Below, piece after piece: positions 56,142 to 64,000 of a stretch of 64,000 bases of DNA. The stretch covers positions 62,001 to 126,000 of the forward strand of contig JAKSZP010000020.1 of assembly GCA_022478985.1 (NCBI GenBank). The letters are read 5' to 3'. Numbering within the stretch: position 1 is the stretch's first letter; every line of letters begins with the position of its first letter. A model generated the notes under the pieces. That model was not told where the DNA came from. It was given only the letters and a program-made list of their open reading frames with translations, and did not search any database. This stretch comes from Massospora cicadina. Its lineage: Eukaryota > Entomophthoromycota > Entomophthoromycetes > Entomophthorales > Entomophthoraceae. The position numbers were made by a program, and so were the translations under genes.

Positions 56142-56480
56142 TCAATGGGTATCAGCAGGCCTCTTTACGATTTCCTGATGTTTTTTTACCACCATATCCT
56201 TTTTGGTGAGATTCCCCAGCAAAAGGTTAATAGGAAGATGATAGGCGGGATCTAAAACGCCTGGCAAAACTCTGGACTCAAAAGGATTAAATCCATCTAT
56301 GCTGATGGGGGGCAGAAGACAGTCAAGGGGAATTTGCATGGTAATTTTCGTGTCAACTGCACATTGTTCTTCAGCCTTAATGATCAACTAATTAAAAGCA
56401 TAGAAAGGGTTACCCTCCCGGAGATTCGCTGAAGGTGATGACAGTTTTGTATGCCTGCCTGCCGTGGTATAATGCAGGGA
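56142..56480 (-). pseudogene. Element F dUTPase-like domain
   Basis: Minus-sense 56387-56142 reads LIIKAEEQCAVDTKITMQIP-like residues, then FESRVLPGVLDPAYHLPINL and LLGNLTKKDMVVKKHQEI. This is the same domain as in D (VLPGILDPAYQRPITLKLGN). The GVLD..Y and N....KD..V..HQEI pattern follows the C-terminal half of dUTPase (GVID..YRG..., D..I..GDRIA). It lies between protease and RT. Confidence 0.55.
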
Positions 56481-56639
56481 TAAAGCGTAGGAGGGGTACT
56501 CAACTGTGCAAACATAATACTTTTTATTGAGCTCTTCATTAAACAGGATCAAAGGAACATCATAGTTAAGAAATGACGATAGTTCTGCTTCAAATTAATA
56601 ATACCTTCATATCTAACATAAATTGTTCCAATAAGTTAA

Positions 56640-56900
56640 TCGTAGGTATCATTAGTCAAAGACACTGATGGAGCTGAAAGAGAAGCTTCCTGAACTGTAT
56701 GGGCAGAGAAGAGTAGGCTCCAATGGCGTAGGTGTTGTTTGATCCCACCGTTCCAAACTCTTGAGTGTAGTTAAGGTCAGGGGCCAGCTTAATTTTATTA
56801 ATGAGCTTTTTTTGACACAACGTTCACTGGAACCCAGTGTCAAGAATAGCTTGAACACGTACTCCATTAACAACGACCTCCACTTTAGTTAAAGTTTCAC
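56640..56900 (-). pseudogene. Element F aspartic protease, broken
   Basis: Minus-sense about 56860-56815 reads VQAILDTGFQ, a retropepsin box with DTG intact. LKLAPDLNYTQEFGTVGSNN follows after a frame change, and then the closing segment. Stops interrupt the second half. Confidence 0.7.
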
Positions 56901-57893
56901 ACAAGGAGGGGGGAAGAGAGAGGACCTCTTTTAGATGAAAAGTGGAAGCAAGGCGTTTTGCAGTTTCAGGGTAAATCTCCAGGATATACTGCATGGTAAG
57001 CAAACTATGGGTAGATCAGAGAAATGTGGCAATAAGTTGGTCCACATCACTAGCAGTGTCAATAATCCCGAGACCCCTTATCATTTGCCAAAGATAAGTG
57101 TGACGAGGAATCTTAGCCCAAATTACTTTCTCCAGGTTCAAACAATCAGGTACCTCCACTTCACCTAAGGCTCATAAAACGTAATGACTATCATATTCAT
57201 CACCCCCTCAGACTCGTCATCAGAGGGTTATCAATGCAGGTTAGGGGGCCCATAGGAGGAGGGGTAGATTCAGGCCTTCCCTTATGGGATGATAAGTCAT
57301 GAGATTTTTCTCCACCCTATAAACTTTTGAGGGAGGCGTTGTAACTGCCACAGCTTGAGTTTCGACCTTCAAAGAAGGGGGCTTGGTGCTGCCTCATGGA
57401 GATAGACTTCATACTAGAGTTATCTTGATGAGAGGTTGATGGGATAGCACTGGATAGGTAGATACTTTATCTTCAAAAGCTTTGCGTCGTTCAGTGGCTG
57501 GGTGCTTTTTTTGAAACAGGCAGTTTAGCCTTTGTGACCTGATCATTTATCACATTGTTACTGGAAGTGATTGGGACCCAAGAAAGGGGTTTAGGCTGAA
57601 GAGCAGGCTTTTAAACCACTTGGGATGGCCGCTCTGAAGAAGGAGATAGACAAGGAAAAGTGTCAACTGCTTTCATTAACTGAGTATTTTGAACTTAAGA
57701 TGAAGGGAAGCACTGCCCTGTCACAGCCATTACCATCTGCTTTTTAAATATAGGAAGGAGTACCGTTTGTACTGGCAACTTCACAAGAGCAGGTTTCAAG
57801 AGGGTAACAGCTGTAGTAGAAGCTAAATTAGTCGGGTAGCTGCCTGACTCAAGCATTTTTGGGTAGGGTCAAGCTCATAGATATCATCAACCG
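56901..57893 (-). pseudogene. Element F Gag-protease spacer, unknown
   Basis: Broken minus-strand coding remnant between Gag and protease. It is rich in Ser, Pro and Lys where readable, as in element D. I see no CCHC knuckle. A plus-strand open frame at 56935-57168 is a shadow. Confidence 0.45.
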
Positions 57894-58500
57894 CTAATAA
57901 GGCCTCTTTGACATCTGTAAAGTTGTAAAAGTGCGCTTTATGGAAAAGAGATGAATTGCCAAGGAGGGATGAGATGCTAAGCCATCCAAGATAGCTGCAA
58001 TCACATCATTGAGAGGGAGCATTTTGGCAAGCAACAGAGGTTGAGCTTTTGTATAGAAGCGCTCAACAAATGAGGGAATCGATTCCTCCTTTTGTAAACT
58101 AAGGCACATAAAGGCCTGTTTCTGCCGTTGCAAACTCTTTTTTGAGACAAACTCATCAAGAAGCGCTTGATTAACCTTCGCCCAAGTGCTGAGGTTGACC
58201 ATGGTGGGGACCATTATTTCTTGAGTAAAGATTTAAGCAGCCAAAGAATATACTGGATTTTTTTGTTGGTCAGTTGCTCCTTCCATCGCAGATTCATATA
58301 TACATAGAGGAAGGAGGCAATAATGCCCTTGACAGGTGTGAACTTGTCTTGCAGAGGGGTTTTTTTTATAACTGGCCGTTGAAATGGGTGCTGCTTGTTC
58401 CATTTAAGGCGAGACAAAGCACTGACTAGCTGTTGTTCCATAAGTGCTAGCTTAGGGTTGATGTTAGCGGAAAGGAAGAAGGGGTAACACCCCCAACACC
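57894..58500 (-). pseudogene. Element F Gag, frameshifted
   Basis: Minus-sense pieces: LALMEQQLVSALSRLKWNKQ (about 58440, coiled coil), LQDKFTPVKGIIASFLYVYM (58345-58290), then after a frameshift near 58214 WAKVNQALLDEFVSKKSLQR, QKQAFMCLSL and FVERFYTKAQPLLLAKMLPL (58180-58000). It aligns along its length with the D Gag. The ATG used by D is not preserved here. Confidence 0.78.
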
Positions 58501-58537
58501 CACTAATTATTCTATCATTTTTGTGGTGTACAGGGCC

Positions 58538-58554
58538 CCCTGTAGTGAGCACCA
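58538..58554 (-). other. Primer binding site of element F
   Basis: Minus sense TGGTGCTCACTACAGGG, two bases after the LTR end. Identical to the sites of B and D. Confidence 0.82.
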
Positions 58555-58556
58555 CT

Positions 58557-59308
58557 TGTTGGATTTGAGGGTTGGGAAAAGACTCGCTGGTGCTGGTAGC
58601 CTCAAATCCAAAAATATAGGTGAGGAGCGTGTCTCACCAGTTATAAAATTATTTAAATAAAATCTGGATAAATAAAGAGGTTTTTGTTTTTATGAGTCTT
58701 TATTATAGGGCTTGGGGGTAAAAGAGAGAATCCCATATAATAAATTGATAGGAAATTTAAAGCGTCAAGGCTTGATGCTAGAATAGCTTGGGAATTCTGA
58801 ATTAAGTTATATGCGATTATAGCCTATTGAGGCTTGACAAACTCGCATCTCTTTGACAAAATGATAGATGGGGAATCACTATTGGCAAAACATACCCTTG
58901 AGGTAACAGCTTGATGTATTTCAGCCAATCCCCATCTAGGAAAATCTTTTCACTTTGTAACCCCACCATGCCTATAAAAGGGAGCGGCCTCCACATGGGC
59001 GCTTGAATGGACCTGGGCATGGTTTGGGAAGCACCATAAGATGGATGCCCCATGGTATGCTTTGTGGTTGAAGTAATCTGACTATTGTTTATTAATTTAT
59101 TTGCCCGGAGAGGAGTCAAAATAATGTTACCCTGATATGTGGGGTTCCACCAAGAATTGACCAGGGTCTTTTGGCCAACTAAATCATTATTATTTTTAAA
59201 TTTGATTTCCTCCTTGTCAGGGACTCATAAATGACTGATATTGTCTCTATTCAGATAAAATTACCCATAACATTCTTTTTCTGTAGCTTAGGAAGCAAAT
59301 GTCCAACA
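58557..59308 (-). repeat. 5' LTR of element F
   Basis: Begins TGTTGGATTTGAGG and ends AAATGTCCAACA, so the ends are inverted copies (TGTTGGA and TCCAACA). 752 bp. It contains CCTATAAAAGGGAGCGG at about 58970. Confidence 0.92.
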
Positions 59309-59313
59309 GGGCT

Positions 59314-60330
59314 GAAGGAATCAGCCATGTACTCAGTTTACCATTATCCCCTGATTGACGTCAGCAAATTAAAGTACTCGAAGTTCACCTTATAAATACC
59401 CTTATAAGGTCCAAACCAAAGAGGGTCAAGCTTGTTCTGTTGACCTCCAGGTTGATGGTGATAAAAGAGAATGAGGTCAACCAAATGAAGTTTTTAAGGA
59501 GGTTAAGATGATATTAATTTGGGATGTCTTCCTTTCTGTGGTGGTGACAATGACTTGTGTAGCTAGGGCTTATAGCCAGATGATTTTATCCGGCTAAGGC
59601 CTTTATAGTCAAATCAGAGTTCTCAGGTACTAGGTATCAATCAGGGGCTGAAAAGCTACTTAGTAAAAAGGAGTGCATGCCAATATATAGAGATTAAAGG
59701 GGGACATCTTTATGATTATTTGGTAAGCAAGTAGAGTTTTGGGGAGATGATGGTTCCAGTGATTAGGGTTGGAGGCGGCCATCTTCCAAAGGATAGAGAC
59801 AAGAGTTCAGTTGGCACGTTCCACCGCCTATTAGTTAAAAGGTTGTAAAGCGCGTTAAAACTTTTGTTATTTCCAAAAATCAAAGTAAGTTCTTGGACAA
59901 CCTGTGAGTGAAATTTTAGCTCATTGTCAAAAGTTAAAGTTTGTGCCATCCATGATGGGTGAAAATGGATTGAATAGGAAAAAGGCTGTGGCTTTTGCGA
60001 TGGCAGCAGGAACAGAATTTGCTTCAACCATTTGGCCAAATGGTCCACTGCTAAGATGAAATACTTATGGCCACGCAACCTGGTGGGTAAAGGGCCTACT
60101 ACATTGATGATAATAACATTTAAGGGACCTGACGGGGCACAACTGAGTGTTGTTTTTGTGGATGTTCTGATCTTGGGATTAGTAACTCATGCAAGTCTTT
60201 GGAACTTCTTAGATATTCTCAACAATTCAGTCCCAATGGAATTGTTTCTTTAGCCATTCATAGGTCTTCTTCACTGCCCTGTGTCCCACAGTCGTATGTC
60301 CTTCTAGGATAACATTAGTTTGAGAAGAAA
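59314..60330 (-). pseudogene. Element G integrase, broken
   Basis: Minus-sense 60078-59716 reads RGHKYFILAVDHLAKWLKQI (first core Asp), AQTLTFDNELKFHSQVVQEL (second Asp), then NALYNLLTNRRWNVPTELLS where the Glu motif has decayed. The zinc part lies at 60330-60200 (EGHTTVGHRAVKKTYEWLK-like). The C-terminal domain continues to the F insertion and then to 52624. Confidence 0.78.
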
Positions 60331-61760
60331 GGCAGATATAAGAGAGCCATTTCTTATTACTTTCTTATTAGCATTGCAACTTAAATTGCATATTTCAGGT
60401 CATTTTCTTTTTGCTCATCTTGGATCTCAGGAATCACCAATTCCCATCGTTTGGGCCGGCTATTTAAATTATATAGTTGGTCCTCCTAGTGGGTCTAAGT
60501 AGCCAGTACTTGTATCCTAAAGAGACCATCGGTATTTTAGTGAATCACTGATGTGCAATAAATCATAGTGAAATTGTAATTCTGCAACTATAGAGCCAAT
60601 CTGGATAACTTTCCATCTGGGTCCTTCATCTGCTGCAGCCATGAGAGAGAAAAATGGCTAATGATAAAAGTAAAACATGTGCCATATAAGTAGGCCTTGA
60701 AATTTTTAATTGTCAATAAAATGTCAGGCATGAAGCTCAATAACGTTAAAATTTTGTGGCCTTAGTCCTGATACTGCTTAAATAAGAAACCGGGTGACTG
60801 ACCTGATCTTATTGTGCTATGCTAAGATGGCCCCGATGGCGACATCACTAGCATTTATGTATAGAAAAAGGGTCATCAAAATGGGGATGGACTAAAATAG
60901 GTTTAGACCAAAGAGAAGTACGAAATGCGTTAAACGTTTGTTCTTGTTCAAGCTGCCACTCAAAAAACACATTATTCTGTAGGAAATATACCAGGAGTCT
61001 AGCCAAGTTGGCAAACTGAGGAATGAACTGATGATAATAGCCACCATGCCCAGGAGTACCGAATTACCCTAAGGCTCTGAGGGCGCAACATCTCTTTATG
61101 ATATCAACTTTTTCCTGGATGGGCTGGATACCATCTTTTTGAGACCTTGTGTCTGAGGTATTCCATTTCTGTTTGGAATTAAGATCACTTTGAAGGCTTA
61201 AGCTTTATTGAGACCTCCCTAAGATAGTTAAAAACTTCTTGGAGGTGTTCCACATGAACATTGAAGGTTCATGAAAAGACAGTGATATCACCAAGGTACA
61301 TGAAGACACAGGATAGATTCAAGTCCCTTAATACCCGTCCATGGCATGTTGAAAGGTGGCCGGCGCGTTTCAAAGGCCCTGGGGCATCCTCATGGGTCCA
61401 AAAAGCCCTAGTTGGATATAAGTACAAATTTGGCCCAATCCATTAAAAGCGATCTCTACTTGCAAATATCTTCTAGTGAGATCCATGGCAGAAAAGTATT
61501 AAAATCATGCAGGCAAGAGGAGATAGTCTCCAATCAGGCAAGAGTTAACTGCCTTCTTTGTAATTAAGTTGAGCTGGAACTATTCTATCACCAAACAATA
61601 ACTGCCATCCTTCTTCTGAACTAAAAAGAGAATGGAGGCCCAAGGGCTATGCAAAGGCACCAATAGCCCAACTTCAAGTAGTTATTTGAAATTAACAGCC
61701 ACTTGAGCTTCTTCAATCTTACTTTTTAAGTAAAGATGGGATAGAATGGGTGAACATCCC
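60331..61760 (-). pseudogene. Element G RNase H and reverse transcriptase, broken
   Basis: RNase H pieces (60840-60480) include FLYINASDVAIGAIL-like residues and the GL.R end. The RT thumb (61090-60950) and palm (61480-61200) include LSCVFMYLGDITVFS, with YxDD as YLGD. The entry region is at 61740-61560. Frames are short, with stops; the order matches element E. Confidence 0.7.
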
Positions 61761-62734
61761 GAGTCTCCACTTGATAAAATGGCATTTATTTTACCCAAAA
61801 TAATAGGTAGAGGTGAGAAGAGTTATTAGTATTCTTCCAATAATTTCCTGACCTAAATCTGTTATCACTAGTGAGTTCTTGCTCAATACAGGTGTCAACT
61901 ATAACTAATGATGGGGGAGTTTCTAAACTAAATCCCATAGACTTCCAAAGCTGCAGATGTCATCAAGGACCTCTACAGGAAGAAGGCAAAGATAAGAAGC
62001 TGGAGTATGAGGTCCCATTATACTAGGTTTGTTAGTAAGGTTAGACAGCAACAGTGATATGGATCCAGTATAGGAAGGATCTAAATTTCCAGGGCAGGCT
62101 AGGACCTTCTTGATAGAGGGGTTAGAAATGCCTTGGATCTCCAGCAGGTATCTGGAGGGGATGTTGATCTGAACCCAGGTGTCAACGATAACCTGGGACT
62201 TTGGCGTATAGTGGTTGTCTTATGAAAATATATTGGCATGTCTTCTTGACCATCAACTGCAGGAGATAGCATCCTTACTTGGGAACCCCTTACATGATAC
62301 CCAATTTGTTCAATCCAGCCTTTTCTCTCCAACAGGAAAGATTGAGCTTTGACCCCCATTTTGGCATCACGGGAGGTTTCAAAACTAGATGAACCAAGTG
62401 CCCCAGCAAGGATAAGAATCCCCATAATTGTGCACAACAAGCAAATAATCTCAGATAAACAATCCTTGGAGAAGGTCATAGTTTGGGTTTTCTAACGCAA
62501 TGGTGGGGGTATTCACGGAAAGCTTCTAAAAAAGAATGGGTATAATGGAATGAGCCCAATGGATCAAGTGCATTGTGGTCCAGCAGTGCCATATTCATTG
62601 TAATGGGGTAATTCTGGAGCAAACTTGATGCGCTTCATTAATTTGGATGATATGTCATTCATGGGGGAACCAATGTTGACAATGGTGTGGGCAGGAATTT
62701 GTGAATCTAAATGGCAACATGAGTGACTAATCTC
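61761..62734 (-). pseudogene. Element G aspartic protease and flanks, broken
   Basis: Minus-sense 62480-62150 reads MGVKAQSFLLERKGWIEQIG, QVRMLSPAVDGQEDMPIYFH and, in another frame, LQ/RVIVDTWVQINIPSRYL. The last block holds the expected D-T-G position as D-T-W, shared with element E. Below 62100 the sequence is a linker to RT, and above 62500 a linker to Gag. Confidence 0.6.
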
Positions 62735-64000
62735 CTAAACTGCAGGGGTAGAGTGAGAATCTAGGAGACTCATCAGGAGGAGAGTAAGCAGTATCAGGTT
62801 CTTTATTATTAATGGGACCAAATAATCTTCCTCAGATGCAACGGAGATAGGCTCATTAGAGGCTGCTAAACATTCTTGAGGAGGTACAGGGAGGTCAGCA
62901 TTAAGTACCTCGTCCTTCATTATGACACCCTTTTCCTTCCTCCTTGGCAAGACTCTTCTAATAGGTCTTGACGCTACGGCGGTATCTATTTCAGTAGGAG
63001 CATTGTGGTCAAGGATTCTTCTATTTCTTGACAATGTGGACCTGAGGGCAACTGGAAAAGATGGATGTGATAGACTTGGGATGCAAAATAGACGCAGTAA
63101 TTTCATTAAGTACCTCCTTAAGTTTCTGAATATGAGTAAATCCACACTTCTTGCCAATAATGTGCAATTAGTAGAATAAGATAACAACATGGAAATGACA
63201 GTAATTATGGCGTCGACCAAGGTAGTGCAATTAATGGTTACTAAAAGGTTGCGCTTGTCCATGGAATCAGCTGGTGAACTCCGCAGAAATTTTTTCTTTG
63301 CTCAACCAAATTCCCATGAATTCCTGCTTATGATTGGCCAAGTTTTGGTTGTTTCCAAATTCCTTGATTGGGGCAGTATGGGCTTGTTCCCAGGTGTGGC
63401 ATTCCTTTGAATTAGAAGTCATAATCTCTTGGGCGGTACTATTCAGGTAGGAGTGGATGTGCTTTACCCTCTTTCAGTTGTTATCCTCTTCAATGGAACT
63501 CTCATAAGCACATAGGAATGAGGACATGCTTTTCTGGTTTTAAGTAAACTTATCATTAAAACTAGGCTTAAATCTATATAACAGAAGTGGAAAGAGTATT
63601 GGCGCCTGGAACTGGTGCTAGGTTTATAACCTCAGCTTCCACATAGTTTTTAAGGGCCTGTTGATCTAGTTGCCATAAAAAACCCTTATGGTCTTCCTGA
63701 ATGTCATCCCAGTTTCAGTTCAGAGAGGTAATGAATGATTTATGAGCAACCTGATCTTTTAATTCTTTATCTTAGAGCATTAAAGAAGCAGCTGGCTCTC
63801 AAAGCTTCTTAAGCGGGCTCTGAGACTTTGACAGGTTTTCTCAAACTGGGTGATGCAATTATTGGTGAGCTTAATGAGTGTACTGAAATTGTCCATCTAA
63901 TTCAAAAAGGCCTCAATAAGCCCCTGGGGTCAAGTGGGACTCCATCCACTTGGAGCTTATACCCCTGAGTCACATCTCATATTTAATCACATAATTCAGC
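62735..64000 (-). pseudogene. Element G Gag, partial and broken
   Basis: Minus strand to the window edge. 63262-62735 is a 175-codon open run (SRPIRRVLPRRKEKGVIMKD, basic then acidic) between capsid and protease. 63300-63560 holds the capsid segment matching E (FGSNQTLANQKQEFMGIWLS-like). 63600-64000 aligns at nucleotide level with E 23580-23990. The 5' end, PBS and 5' LTR are outside the window. Confidence 0.65.

Larger units (their letters stand above)
52664..59308 (-). mobile_element. Element F: complete but inactive Ty3/Gypsy retrotransposon
   Basis: Minus-strand element, 6645 bp, with LTRs 52664-53418 and 58557-59308, PBS 58538-58554, gag, protease, dUTPase-like domain, RT, RNase H and integrase. 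Flanks GGGCC (52659-52663) and GGGCT (59309-59313) are a TSD with one C/T change. Integrase and RNase H are better preserved than elsewhere in the window. It is the reference for the damaged relative D and for the solo LTR at 3833. Confidence 0.92.
52150..64000 (-). mobile_element. Element G: E-family Ty3/Gypsy retrotransposon, 5' end outside window
   Basis: Minus-strand element of the same family as E, with 3' LTR at about 52150-52623, integrase, RT, protease and gag out to the window end. It is interrupted near the end of pol by element F (52664-59308). The segment 52624-52663 (minus sense GGCCCTATACCCC...) aligns with the last bases of E pol at 44128-44163, and the rest of pol resumes at 59314. 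Confidence 0.82.

Noticed and set aside
1..64000. CRISPR arrays, rRNA genes, tRNA genes and bacterial operon signals
   Set aside because: Read for but not seen. The PBS sequences resemble tRNA 3' ends only in the 16-18 bases expected for primer sites and have no cloverleaf around them.

Overview
This window is a block of decayed, nested retrotransposons with no intact host gene that I can find. The contents are Ty3/Gypsy-type LTR elements on both strands and two L1-like non-LTR retrotransposons (LINEs). Every coding region carries stop codons or frameshifts. Many stops are TGA where the family has an arginine, which fits C-to-T decay of CGA codons (methylation-driven deamination or RIP-like mutation). 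A filamentous fungus with a repeat-rich, AT-rich genome is my best guess. The LINE resembles those of early-diverging fungi, but the kingdom is not proven from this window.

The layout was worked out from LTR pairs, target-site duplications (TSDs) and frames that resume across insertions. Positions 1-4790 hold element A (minus strand, cut by the window start), whose protease-RT region is split by a solo LTR (3833-4603, TSD ACCTG). An unrecognised minus-strand coding remnant (4796-5303) follows. Next comes a ~165-bp tandem repeat, split by complete element B (plus strand, 5551-12902). LINE-1 (minus, 13473-20156, 15-bp TSD) carries a solo LTR of family H (15776-17199). Positions 20172-21231 look like plain non-coding DNA, followed by a second LTR of the A family (about 21232-21949).

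The middle is a three-level nest. Element E (plus, 22150-51014) was split in gag by element C (minus, 23994-39246, TSD AAGGA). Element C was split in its RT by element D (minus, 29135-34868). E also carries a solo LTR in its integrase (42683-43284). LINE-2 (44580-50940) sits in E's 3' LTR and itself carries a second family H solo LTR (48108-49229).

Positions 51015-52150 show no recognisable gene. The right end is element G (minus, about 52150 to beyond the window; same family as E), split by complete element F (minus, 52664-59308; related to D).

Positions about 30272-31276 are almost purely homopolymer runs and are very probably an assembly or read artefact. They replace the integrase core and RNase H of D. 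The points most worth a second look are: an open plus-strand region antisense to pol in C; a dUTPase-like domain between protease and RT in B, D and F; a long N-terminal Gag extension in B; a ~55-codon tandem repeat next to an unknown coding remnant; and one shared primer-binding site in otherwise different families.
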